Source: Triglochin maritima
Lineage: Eukaryota > Streptophyta > Magnoliopsida > Alismatales > Juncaginaceae
Direction: 5' to 3'
Assembly (NCBI GenBank): GCA_963682175.1
Contig: OY821782.1
Coordinates: 25,999,741-26,063,740, forward strand
DNA length: 64,000 nt
The position numbers were made by a program, and so were the translations under genes. The stretch's first letter is position 1. Every line of letters begins with the position of its first letter. The notes under the pieces were generated by a model that did no database searches, was not told the origin of the DNA, and saw only the letters and a program-made list of their open reading frames with translations. Below, piece by piece: positions 33,366-45,158 of the stretch.

Positions 33366-33849
33366 CTAGATAAATAAAGATCCAATCGCAGCAACACTTG
33401 CACCATTTCCAACTTTCAGAATCATCTCTCCTTTTGTGAGGTCCTTCCTATCCTTTAGTTGCTGCACATTGGAAATTATATGAGCACAAGATCCGGTATC
33501 TAGTACCCAATCATGGATAGAGGTGGCTAAATTTATTTCAACTACAAATATACCTTTGGCCTTTTTGGGGTGCTTGCGCTCAATCACTCCATTGTCAAGG
33601 TCTCCCTTCTACTTGGGGCAATTAGGTCAGATGTATTCTTTTTCACCACAGTGAAAGCACTCCGTGTTGAGAGTGGGAGATTTTGAATAATTCCCCCTTG
33701 AGGCACTTGCATGAGCACCTCCTACTCCCTTTCCCTTCATTGGTGTCTTTTTGGTGAATTTGTCTTTCCATTTACTCTTCGTGATCTTTTTACTTCCACT
33801 ATGGATGGCTGGGACATTCTTGTCCCTACCTTTCCCCATATCAACTTTA
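33366..33849 (-). pseudogene. Copia element B: gag zinc knuckle and protease, 5'-truncated
   Basis: The protease motif WVLDTGSCAHI (near 33510) keeps the D-T-G triad. Upstream a partial zinc knuckle ECFHCGEKEYI (near 33640) ends a Lys/Gly-rich gag tail. The element ends abruptly at about 33849, where plus-strand Athila sequence starts. The rest of gag and the 5' LTR are absent. Confidence 0.78.
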
Positions 33850-34292
33850 GTTGAACTTGGGAGAATTAAAACCAAGATCACTCTCCAATTGGTGGATAGA
33901 TCCATTCGTATCCTAAAGGATATTATTGAGGACGTGCTCATCAAAGTTGGAGATTTTATTTTTCCAGTAGATTTTGTCATCCTCGATACCAACCCTGTTA
34001 CGAACACCAACTCTCAAATACCTTTGATTTTGGGTAGACCATTTCTGGCAACCTCTAATGCCTTAATTAATTGTAAAATGGTCTCATGAAGCTCTCATTC
34101 GGTAACAAGAGTTCCGAGTTTCATGTGTTCAACTCTGGTAGGCAACATGAGCCCTTGGACTGTCCTTTAAATCTCAACCTCATCCGCCAATTAAAGAAAG
34201 TACCGCTAAATCAACAAACACCCCCAACACCAATGCAACATGTTGAGAATGTTTGTGTGCCTAGCGAAAACTCATTGCCTTTCTTTGCAATG
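33850..34292 (+). pseudogene. Athila copy 3: protease C-terminal half
   Basis: Matches the protease of copy 2 from TLQLVDRSI through ILGRPFLATSNALI, then a gag-pol linker. The catalytic D-L-G-A half was lost at the junction with copia B. The frame continues past the CACTA insertion at 38242. Confidence 0.85.
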
Positions 34293-34659
34293 CACTACTG
34301 CAGAAAAGAGAATATACGTTGGATGTACGGGGTATATACGCCGGATATAAGCATTCCTAGATCCAACGTCTATGTGTACGTCGTCTTTACATAGACGTCG
34401 GTCGCTGAACATCCGAGGTCTATACCTAAGAATAGACATCGGATGTATGTATCAGCCAACGTCTATACTTAAGGAATAGACGTCGGCTCTTAGACAGGAC
34501 CAACGTCTATTTGTTAAGTATAGACGTCAGTTAAGTAACAACTGACGTCTATTATTTAGGAATAGACGTCGTCTGATACATACATCCGACGTTTATACCT
34601 TTTTCAGAGGAATAGGCATCGGCTAATACAAACATCCGACGTCTTTTCCTAAACCTGGC

Positions 34660-34860
34660 AAAAAAATAAATAGCAAACACACTTTCATCCACATGTACAT
34701 ACATCCTGCACCAAATTCGTTCACAAATACATACACACTTTCATCCACATGTACATACAAGCATACATGCACAACCACAAACATAACAAGCATACATGCA
34801 CAAACACATACATACAAGCATACACAATCATTCAACACACTTGGAATTAATTCATACATA
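34660..34860. repeat. Low-complexity CA/TACA-rich repeat in CACTA element A
   Basis: Diverged copies of CATACATGCACAA and TTTCATCCACATGTACATAC. ORFs on either strand are an effect of composition. Confidence 0.7.
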
Positions 34861-35805
34861 AACACTTGGCATTCATTCTAAAATTGAGGCGATTATATTA
34901 AGGCATAAATTGTATGTTTGTAATACAAGTGAACTTGTTAACTAAATTACAAAAAAATGCTAGTGACAGGAGAACCTCTTAGTTCATCAACATGTTTCTG
35001 ATAAAATAGCGAGCCCATCGGTCGCGAGTATAATCAAGCTCCTGTTGGGAGAAGAGATCACTACTTTTTGGGAAGACCTATCAAAATACAAGTAAAAAAT
35101 TTAATATCTAAATATTGAAACTAGAACTATACAAGTGAATAACGATCTATATTACCTCGGATAGGCATACGTCTTGAGTTGCCAATTCGAGGATTTCCTC
35201 CATGTATCTCATCACGTAGTAACCACATTCCGTATTTCCAACATGCTTTTGGTACTACAAACATAGAAATTCGCTAAATATAGGTTCCTAACTTAACTAA
35301 CAAAAATGGGAGAAAGAACGTACTCTCATTCCATGCCTTGTTATTCTCGCTTTTGTGGTTGTTCTCCTACCACCTAACGCTCTGTAAATCTTAATTGCCC
35401 TGAGTAGCACAAGTTATTGAAAACCTTCATTCAATAATACTAATAAAAATCCACGAATTACAAATACGATGACTAAAACGAACTTACAGATTTAGAAGTT
35501 TCTTTATGGAGTCCCTTGGTTTATTTGACCTCAACAAATCAAACCAATATGCCAAATTAGTCGTGGGGCATACAACGACAAACATCCAATTAGCCATGTT
35601 ATATATATAATTAGAAGCTTATTACAAAATAAAATTTCACTTTGAATTACAATATTTACCTCTCATGATAAGGGAGCAGATAATATCTTTTGTCTTCTTC
35701 TTTCATTAGAGTCTCAAGCTGACCCGATTTAATGTCATTCCCGTATATATATATATATATATATAGATGGACTGATAAATCAAAATACTTAATTGTCGGC
35801 AAAGA
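34861..35805. other. Interior of CACTA element A without a called gene
   Basis: AT-rich with a TA microsatellite at 35745-35765. It lies downstream of the transposase fragment and may contain its decayed C-terminal exons, but I cannot read a continuous frame. Confidence 0.4.
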
Positions 35806-36330
35806 CTAACCTTCTGCTGTATTATAACTAGCTGGAGGTAAGTAATTCCGGACTCCTTTCTTCTCTGGTGCCAACATTGCTCGTATACCAAGGTCAAAAA
35901 GATCAAGTCTTGCATTATATCCATCTTTGGTTTTACCAGGTATGTTCAACAGAGTGCCAACAAGACTATCACAAACGTTTTTCTCTACGTGCATCACATC
36001 AATACAATGTCTAACTTCTAAAGTTTTCCAGTAAGGGAGATCAAAAAATATGGATCTTTTTTTCCAACTACTTTTGTCATTTGCTCGTTTGTACGGTTTT
36101 CCAAATTCACATTCAACGTTCATTACACGTTCGTATACCTTTTTGACGCTGATTTCAGCTGGCGGATTCTGAAACTCCTGTTTTCCGTTAAATGCCTCTT
36201 CAACCTACGATAAGGGTGGGAGTTCGGCAAAATCTCCAATGACCAAGATATACTGTCTTACAACCATTAACTAGTTGCAAAGAGCATGTATTCTCTTCGC
36301 AAATTGGACAAACTTTATGACCTTTGACTG
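35806..36330 (-). pseudogene. TNP2-type CACTA transposase fragment
   Basis: Minus-strand stretch with SIFFDLPYWKTLEVRHCIDVMHVEKNVCDSL and, directly after, TLLNIPGKTKDGYNARLDL (each piece contiguous in 36123-35806). This is the highly conserved core of plant CACTA transposases. Upstream, to about 36330, the frame is broken by stops (FGKPYKR and VEEAFNG are readable). The rest of the transposase is missing, so it cannot act in transposition. Confidence 0.88.
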
Positions 36331-36589
36331 AATATCAAGACAGATTACCATAAGCTGGAAAGTCATTAATCGTGCAAAATATCATTGACCACATTACGAA
36401 CGACTCCTGACGATGCGCAACGACGTTCAGGCCAAAACGGTCTTCAACATCGAGGACCACTGGTCTGTAGGAAATCAAGAACCCGGAGGTTCCTAAAATC
36501 TCAGGGAGACTAGATGGGCAACGACGTTCATGCCATATCGGTCTTCAACAGTTTGCTCTCCTTAATGCATACGGAAATCCTAGGGGCCA

Positions 36590-36960
36590 ACGTCTAATTG
36601 ATTTTATTAAGGCTCTTTTATTAAGTGATTTTTGGGCCAAGCAAAGGGTGATGAAATCCCCCACCTCATATCCTATAGGTGACTGCCCCTAAGTGTTTTT
36701 CATACCTTAATCTAACAAACAACACGCCAAACAAACACTCACCGCACTCTTGTTCCAATGCAAGTCCTACTAACTAAGGCGTGCTTTCTAATGAATGATG
36801 ACTGAAACAGATTACGTACCTTACGCAAGCAATCTATGACAGAAATCATAAAATAAATAATAAATACGATGAATGAAAATCCTAAATGATGAATGACTTA
36901 CGCAAATATTGTCTAATCTTTTGCTTTAGGTTATTAAAGGCCAAGTTGGTTAAGGGTGGT
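36590..36960 (-). repeat. Athila leader fragment in antisense, inside CACTA element A
   Basis: Matches, inverted, the leader of Athila copy 1 (about 1500-1860) and copy 2 (about 9960-10340), for example CTCACCGCACTCTTGTTCCA and GGGTGATGAAATCCCCCACC. It was carried into or captured by the CACTA element before it moved, or inserted later. Confidence 0.75.
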
Positions 36961-37659
36961 AATGAGTTATTATCATAATATTGAAAATTCAAAAAAGCAA
37001 GACAATAAACATTTAAAATATTAAAAGCAAGTATTAAAAATAATTACTTCGATTGACAGGAAAAAAATTAAATCACAAAAAGTCATGTTATTCATAACAA
37101 TTGGGAATAAAATTTTATTCAAAATTTTGGTAGAACCTCCCCTTAAAATTTTATATGTAAAATTCTTCAAATCCTGGAATTAACAAGAAAAATGTATATC
37201 TACTCACATTCACTCATGTATTTCTCCACTACATCACATTCACATTACAAATCCACTCATGTTGAAATACACATGTATGAAGAACGTTAGTTTATTTGCA
37301 TTCAAATTTACTCAATAATGTATCCCAAACAACATAACATCATTACTTAATTAATCCAACCTAAACTCAAAACTCTAAACTCAATTGCAAACCCAACTAA
37401 GGGTGTTCAAACAATCGGTTTGGTCGATTTGGACCGAATTGGGTCCGGTTTGAAACTATTTTTTTAATTTATATTTATATTTAGTGTGTTTCAATAATTA
37501 TTTGATGTATTCTTCTGTTTTTAATACTGAATTAACTTCAAAATAACTCTTGTCTTGTATGATAAAATATTAATCACACATCAAAATTTTAAAATTTGTT
37601 AACAATAAAGTACTACTAAATAATATTTTTTCACAAAAATAAATATCACGGTTCCGATG

Positions 37660-37965
37660 GTGGTTAAGCACGAACCACAGGAGCAGGGGAAAGCTGCAAT
37701 GCCGGAGGACGTCGTGGAGGAGTTGTGGTGATGGCTTTGGTAGCGGAGGGCATCACGGTTGTGGTGGCGGAGGACGTCGCGGTTGTGGTAGCGAAGGACG
37801 GCGCGGTGATGCTGGAGGAGATCTTTGTAGTGCTGGAGGACGCTGCAAACGTTGCGAAGGCTCAGTCAGAGATTGGTGGAGGAGTAGGCCGGGTTTGCGG
37901 CAAGTGTTTGGTTGCATTTTTGCCTAAAATGAATGACAAAAAACGTAACTGTTCGAGTTCTTTAA
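37660..37965 (+). other. GC-rich coding-like segment inside CACTA element A
   Basis: Stands out from the AT-rich interior. A frame from 37725 has repeated V-A-E-D/V-A-K-D phrases (VVVAEDVAVVVAKD), reflecting a repeated GGAGGACGTCGCGG-like unit. No domain is recognised. It may be a captured host exon or expanded repeat. Confidence 0.4.
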
Positions 37966-38241
37966 GACCTATAGACGTCAGATGTTATGTACAGCCAACG
38001 TCTATAGGCATGGAAGAATAGACATCAGCTGTACATAACATACAATGTCTATAGGTCAATGTCTATAGGGTATAGATGTCGAGTTCAATGGGTATTCCCA
38101 CAATCGACATCTATAATACCCCATAGACATCGGCCGTTAGAACGACCGACGTCTATTCTATCTTCGCCCAAATAGACGTCGGCCGTTAGAACAATCAACG
38201 TCTATTTGGCGACGAATAAAGACTATTCTGCACTAGTGATG

Positions 38242-38783
38242 CAACAGGGTGAGCTAACATCAAACATGATTATACAAAGGGAGTGTTTGTTGGATGATTC
38301 AGTTGAGGCTATTAGTGAGGGGGACACACCTCATCATATGCACATACTAGAATGTGTCTTTACCCCATGTCCATGGCCTTTGAACCCTTTGAGCCTCATC
38401 TTGATTCCAACAAGGACCCGCCTGCGACCGAGCTTATGCTTCATAATATAAAGGAGGTTGGGTGGTCCTTGTTGGATGACTTTGGGAGAAGCCCGATTCT
38501 TAGTGCAACTGGTGTGCCACATTCCTCGAATGAGCCTGAGGAACTCATTCCGATGCACTCACCTATTGGTTGGAAGGTTTTGTTTGACGAGCAACTAAAC
38601 CTTAGTGAGACAACACAACTCCACTCATTCATGTTGCCTATGCCCAACCAATATCATGAGGGGGTCAAGCATTTCAGTTTTGACCTTTCACCCCTCATGA
38701 TACCTCAGAGTACCAATGAAGCAGGCCCATCTTGTCAAATCTCTAGTCCGCATGACTTGATTTTCTCATTTGATGTTCCTTGA
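38242..38783 (+). pseudogene. Athila copy 3: linker and tail ORF, no pol
   Basis: Continues the frame broken by the CACTA element. It includes FEPFEPHLDSNKDPPATELM, matching the linker just before RT in copy 1, then diverges (EVGWSLLDDFGRSP ... FSFDVP) and stops at 38783. No RT, RNase H or integrase follows; the next sequence is the 3' untranslated region. Confidence 0.7.
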
Positions 38784-40366
38784 CCAAATGATTATTAGAA
38801 ACAAAAAGAAACAAAAATAAAATAAAAATAAAAGACTCCACCAGTGAGCAATGATTTTTGTGGGCCCCAACCTTTGTGTATTTGGGCCCCATTTCTTTCA
38901 CGTATTTGTATCCATTCTTTAGTATTTCACAGGTTTTGAGGGGAATTTAGGTTTGTGTCCATCAACATAACCATGAAATTCCCTTTGTGCTTCACGTTGG
39001 TGAGATTTTTTTCTTTTTCATGCATAAATCCATGTAGTATCATGCTCACATTCATTGAGGACAATGCATGAAGTAAGTATGAGGGTGTTTTACGTATGTA
39101 CATAGTCGAGTCCTTATAATTTCTTTTGTTTTCTTTTGTTTGTATTGTTAGGGTCATGTTAGTGTGCTGCATTTAATATCGACATATCTGTTTGCCATGA
39201 TCCTTGGGTGATTTGTCTTCTTTTGCTTGCCTAGTGCTTTAAATTTTAACATTTCTTTCAAAATATGCTTGTGTTTGCGAAAGAAAATGTTTTGTGGGTT
39301 TTTGCATGTGTTTAGCATGTGCAAAACCATTGAGAGGCAAAGTAAAAGTAAGCTTCCAAAATTGACTTGAATATGATGCATTAGGATATCTAGTACACTG
39401 GCTTTAAGTCTTATATAGTCGTTAGGATGCACCCCAGTTTTCCTTCGTAGGGAGAGTAATCATAGGGTTTCAGAACTCAAATAAACAAAGAAGTCCACCC
39501 TCAACCTAATGAGTCAAATAATTCATGTCTATTAGTATAAGGAAGTTTGTCGTAGTGAGGGAACTTTAAACTCCTTTTGTGAAACAGTAAGTAGGGGTTT
39601 TGGTTGATGTGTAGATTATAAATAAGTGAGTAGGTGTTCTCTCTTCTTGCACGGCTCCTATCACTCGGGAAATGAGGTCCGAGGGGACTTAGTGCTTGGT
39701 GCTTTCGAGTCATCTGACTTGGGATGCACCCACCGAACCCCCATGTACTCGTTACACGGGTGGTAGCGATCGCCCTGTGTGGAGATGTGGGATAAGATGT
39801 ACGTGATAGTGTAGGTCCTTATAGGCAATGGTGCACGAAACCTGACCCAAGGAGAATTACACACCAACTAGAAAAAAAATGAAAAAAAGAAGAAAAGAAA
39901 AAAGAAGAAGAGGAAATGGTAATGCAAATAAGAACCTTAATGGACTTTACACTTTGTATCACTTGAGGATGTTAAGGTTGCCTTTGTCTTTCACTTAAGT
40001 CCTTAATTAACTTACACGAATGATTTATTAGGCTAGGTGTGTGGACTAAATACATATACAGAGTCGGCCCATAGAATTACTGTGTCCAATGATCGACGAA
40101 AATGAGTCCATCGAGTCATGTTGCTAGGTTCAATAATGCATCTATGTTGGAATTTTGTGGGTGTATCCGCTAAAAACTCTCGGGAGACAACACTCCTACT
40201 CCTTGGTGACAATGAGGATTAATGGCTTGTTGCACATGCTAAGTGCAATCGTGATTCCTACGAAAGTGAGTTAGTATTTCCCTATTTTACGTATGCTTTT
40301 TCCTTTCTTTCATTTTTCTCTTTCTTTGTTTTGCTCGTGACTAGCAAAAGTTAGGTGTGGGGTATT
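38784..40366 (+). other. 3' untranslated region of Athila copy 3
   Basis: Homologous to 13872-15382 over most of its length, ending with AGGTGTGGGG before the LTR. An A-rich run at 39867-39920 is specific to these 3' regions. No gene. Confidence 0.65.
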
Positions 40367-41451
40367 TTATTGACGTCATATCATGCATATATTTGTGTCT
40401 TATATCCTTTATTTTTAACCTAAGCAATGCTACTTAACGAGTTTTATGTTTAAATTTCAGGAATAAAACAAGTGAGAATAAGAGACATAAAAAGGACCTA
40501 AAAGCAAGAGAAAGGACTGAATTGTGAGATTTATGTACTGAAATGCAAAAGGGAAGGACCCGGATGTAAACCAAAAGGACCACTGAGAAAATCAAGAAGC
40601 TCCACACCATTATGAGGAGTATTTTGGCAACTAGATCCGGGCCCAAACATCAACAACCAAATCGGGTTCACCAAACATGAAGAAATCAAGTCAGAAACAA
40701 GCCACCCAAAACCAAACCCCATCAAGCCAATCCAGACTGCCAATTGGCGGTCCATTTTGCTCCAAATGACACGTGCTTTAGTCGGGTGTTAGATTAGGTT
40801 GTATTTGGTCCATTTATGGTATTCTTTTAGTCCCATACCGGGAGATTGTCCCTGATTACCTTTTTCTATGACTATAAATAAACTCTTCCTCCTCCGTTGT
40901 ATTTACTACATGCTTAGTGGTCAATCCCTCTACTTAGAGTCAAGCCTTGGAGCAAACACTCAAGTGGGGATGTGCTATTTGTATTGTGAGTCTGAAATGA
41001 AATAAAATTTTCTTAGTTTATGTTCTCTCTCTTTTGTTACCTTGCATGCTTAGCTTAATTTCGTTTCATTAATATTAGTATACTTAGTCACATGTTTTCC
41101 TCTCTTAACGTAATAGTTAGCTTAATAATTAGTGAGTAGTTCCATCCCCCTTTGGGGGGTGGAGATGATGCTTATACATGCCATGAAGAATGGAAAAGAA
41201 TGCTTTATTTGGAGATGTGTTGATAAATGTGAATGTATGCCTGGTTGTTTAGAGTAGAACACTTCACTTGATTGGTTTTGCCACAACTATTAGACGCCTC
41301 CAATGCTTGTTTAGGTTCTGAAATAACCAACTTGTGTATGTGAATGTTAATCAACTAAGTTAGTGATTCAATTGATAGATTTTTCCATAACCATTAGACA
41401 CTTCTTATGCATGAAAACACAACCTACATTTGTGTCTATTGAATTCATTCA
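40367..41451 (+). repeat. Athila-type LTR 4, truncated by CACTA element B
   Basis: Matches the other LTRs until about 41451, where the last ~300 bases are replaced by CACTA-type repeats. One-mismatch palindrome GACTGCCAATTGGCGGTC at 40735-40752; TATA box at 40873-40880. Confidence 0.85.
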
Positions 41452-42284
41452 TTGTTGGACTACCACGTCACCTTTAGCACATCAGACTTTACTAAACCGA
41501 CATGGCAGAGAGTCTGCCACGTCGGCGTTTACGCCGACCAACGTGGAAGGTTTAGTTTATGATTTTTTTTAAATTATTCATACACTACAACGTTGGTCCT
41601 CTAGACCGACGTGGTAGGGCACCCTATCACGTCTGCTAAAACTAATCCGACGTGGTAGTGGTACCCTACCACATCGGCGTTTACGCCGACCGACGTGGAA
41701 TGTTTAGTTTATGATTTTTTTAAATTATTCATACACGACAACGTCAGTCCTCTAGACCGACGTGGTAGGGCATCCTATCACGTCTGCTAAAACTAATCCA
41801 TCTTGGTAGTGTAACCTTACCACATCGGCATTTACGTCAGCCGACGTGAAAGGGTTAGTTATGTTTTTTTATAAATTATTCAAACACTACCACGTCGGTC
41901 CTCTAGACCGACGTGGTAGGGCACCCTATCACGTCTGCTAAAACTAATCCGACTTGGTAGTGTGGATTCATTATGGCATGATGGTGGAATACCGTTGTAT
42001 CTAACCTACAAATTTTGGACTCTGTTGCGATTCCGATTTCATTCTGGAATGACATTGGATTACAGTTGTAATAAATTTGTATTGTTTCTGGATTGTCTCA
42101 CGTTTCAAAAGGACCAGTATGACTTATTTACAAAATAAATTATTAAACCCAAAGAAATAACAACCAAAGGAAAGAAGTCCAACTTTTTTAAAACATTCAC
42201 GATTTTATTGCCAATTGAATCTGAAAAGGAGTACATGTCGACAAACAACAAATTTCCTACAGGTCCGATGTTTCAGATTTGTTA

Positions 42285-42545
42285 GCTCCAAAAGGGAGGG
42301 GATGATTCGACATGAAGTCCTCTACCAACCGGAATCATTGCTCCTCAAGGTTCTTCAATTCTAAGAAAGGTTCTGCAAGGGCTACACTGGTTGTCTTGTA
42401 TGTGACCGGGTTTCCACTTCGCATCACGCTCTTCCAGTCCTCCACGCAGTTCGTCATTCTCGTCCGACAGAACATTATGGACGACTCCACAACCTCCAAC
42501 TCCTTACATCATTTGCGATGTTCTTTTGTTGCACACTTAGGATAG
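42285..42545 (-). pseudogene. Protein-like remnant in CACTA element B, unidentified
   Basis: One minus-strand frame reads like coding sequence: CVEDWKSVMRSGNPVTYKTT followed by SVALAEPFLELKNLEEQ, then VEDFMSNHPLPFG. It contains two stops. I do not recognise the family. It points away from the main gene of the element and may be a second element-encoded protein or a captured exon. Confidence 0.4.
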
Positions 42546-43814
42546 ACTCCGAAATTACTCTGGATTGACTCTTGACTCATCTGGACTTACTTTTGTTGCT
42601 TGATAACATGTGTTCGTTTCAAAATAGTTGTATGCCTTATTTAGAAAGGATCTCTTTCAAAGACCGAAAAGTCTTTTTGCATTCAATTTCCTTTAAGACG
42701 TGTCTTTTCACATATTAATGTTTTGTCCAATTTTCGATGCTCAACAGTCGTTCCCTGTTGATCAGTTTTTGATGCTCAAATGCCCGAGTGGACGCTGGTA
42801 GTATTCTGCCCACATATTTTCTCTAGACCGACGTGGTAGGGCACCCTCTCACGTCTGCTAAAACAAATTTGACGTGGTAGGGAACCCTCTTACGTCTTCT
42901 AAAACTAATTCGACGTGGTAGTTTAACCCTACCACGTCGGCGTTTACGCCGACCGACGTGGAAGGGTTAGTTTATTATTATTTTTAAATTATTCATACAC
43001 TACCACGTTGCCCTCTTGACCGATGTGGTAGGGCACCTTATCACGTCGGGTAAAACTAATCCGATGTGGTAGTGTAGCGCTATCACGTCGGCTAAAACGA
43101 ATCTGACGTGGTAGTGTAACCCTATCACGTCGCCCATAACTAAGCCGACGTTGTAGTGTCACCCATAACGATTCATATTCTCAAACCGAAGCCTTCGTGA
43201 AACACAAAACACTTCCTTTCACCGTACACCTAGCATTCCTCTTCACATACTCACGCGACCTCTCCTTACTTCCCGAGCGTCCTCTTCCCTTACATCCCAC
43301 ATTCGACTTCTTCCTCCGCCAACGCCGAAGTGTAAGTCTTCTACTATAACATTTCTTTTGTATTGCTTTCGGCAATATTACTTTTGTTGCTTGGTTGAAA
43401 AATGTTTGTCTGCTTGAAAGCTTCTTTCATGTCAAGTTATTTGGCTATTAACATACATATGGAAATGTATTACGAGTTTCATGTTTTCGTCGGCAAATAT
43501 ACACACATATGGAAGGCAAAAATTAGAGTTTGATTATATGTCTTTCGCGTCGGTGTTCAATTTATCCGACATTGTAGGGGGTCTCGTACGTCAGTGTTCA
43601 ATTTATCCAACATTGTAGGGGGTCTCCTATGTCAGTGTTAAATTTATCCGACGTGGTAGGGTATTCGAAAAAACATCCGCCCCAGAATTCTGATTGGTTT
43701 TGTCTGAATTCTGATTGGTTTTGTTTGAGATTCATTTTGCAATTTTTTCATCCTTTATGGAGTTCATAGTCGTTAACCATATTCAAAATGGCTTCAACCT
43801 TGAATCAAGATCTA

Positions 43815-45158
43815 ATTCTTCTCTCAGGTTAATGGCTCCTAGCAAGAAAAAGCACCAAGAAAATTCCGATGAAGCCTCCACTTCGGTTCCTCCACGTGGA
43901 GCAACTCTTATGTTACAGTTTCAACAAAAAGTAAAACATGAAGGTCCATTGCCTTTGGAATTTGATCGTCTATTAGATCCAATCAGAGAGAATAAATTTA
44001 TTGGCCTAGTTATTTAGGTACTGTCGCCAGAACCAAGTTTGATATTTGTATTGAAAATTGGTCACTAGTTGATTCTTCTCTAAAAGAACAAATTTGGGAG
44101 GATATAACGGTATGTATTTGTTTGTTAGTTTTAATTAAAATTTCCTCTCTTATTGATTATAATTTTCAAGTGTTTTTTTTTGGTTGTAGGCTAAATTTAT
44201 TTTTGAATCCACTAAAGCGTTGAAGAATAAGTGGATTTCCTATGTTGGTAACCGGTGGAAAGACTTTAAAACAAAGCTCACGTACATGTTTATCTTTGGG
44301 GAATATAAGCACTGTGACCCTTGTGCTACTTACAATTTCATTTCGGCGAAGACATGGGTTGAGTTCAAAAGAACCTGACTTTCTCCAGAATTTATCGTAT
44401 TATATACACAATCTTTTTAATACGTCGAATTTATAATTATAATTTAATAATTAATCCATTATATTCCTTTTCAGGAAATACGAGAGTAGAACGAAAAACG
44501 ACAATCTAGTAACAAGTTTCAACATAGATTGTCCAAAGGCGGTTACCGCAAACTTGAGGAGGCTATGATGACGGGAAAAAAATTCCAACCAAAAAGAAGA
44601 AGTTGTGCAAGCGGGTATGAGTGAAGAGCAGACAGGTAATTTGTCACCTCCATCTCTGATATCTAGAGTAGAAAAGTGGAAGCGAGCGCGTATTACTGCG
44701 GAAGGCAGTTACATTAATGAAGAGTCTGAATTAGTTGCCTCCAAGATTGTAATTTAACTTTAATTAATATGTTTTGTGTGCGTATGTGGTTATTAATTAA
44801 TAACAAAATTTAAAACTAATTTTTATAGGATGAACATTCAATGAAAATTTCCCAAGGAGAATTTGTTTCAGATGGAAGAAATGATATATTGTTCACAACC
44901 TTGGGTAAACAGGAGCATCCTGGACGAATACGTGGTGTGGTGTAGGTAGTGGAATAGGAGTACGTCAGTATTTTGGGTCATCATCATCCTCATGATATCA
45001 TTCCCATGTTGATCACGTGATATGCGACGAGAAGATTCATCGCCTGGAAAACTTGGTTAAGAGTTTGTATAAACACCTTGGAGTTTCCACCGATATTGCC
45101 TCCTATATTGCCACAGATGTATGAACACCCTACTGCTTCCAGTGTACAACCTCCACAG
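43815..45158 (+). pseudogene. CACTA element B: TNP1-like first part of the gene
   Basis: Exon-like pieces separated by AT-rich introns. MAPSKKKHQENSDEASTSVP starts the best frame at 43830. Next come YLGTVARTKFDI and IWEDIT (after a frameshift, to about 44109), KNKWISYVGNRWKDFKTKLT (44220-44285), and the block QHRLSKGGYRKLEEAMM (about 44518-44570). WKRARITAEGSYINEES follows at 44672. These are signatures of plant En/Spm-type transposon proteins that bind element ends. The piece ends in Pro-rich codons at the solo LTR; stops and frameshifts make it inactive. Confidence 0.78.

Larger units (their letters stand above)
34293..38238. mobile_element. CACTA element A, complete ends and target duplication
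   Basis: 3,946 bases. The left end is CACTACTGCAGAAAAG; the right end read inverted is CACTAGTGCAGAATAG. The three bases ATG occur on both sides (34290-34292 and 38239-38241), the target duplication size of CACTA elements. Subterminal regions (34317-34656 and 37968-38212) hold many direct and inverted copies of TAGACGTCGG, the expected transposase-binding repeats. It inserted in Athila copy 3. Inside is only a transposase fragment, so it needed help to move. Confidence 0.93.

Noticed and set aside
34623..34881. ORFs in both strands of a CA-rich block
   Set aside because: Low-complexity repeat inside a CACTA element.
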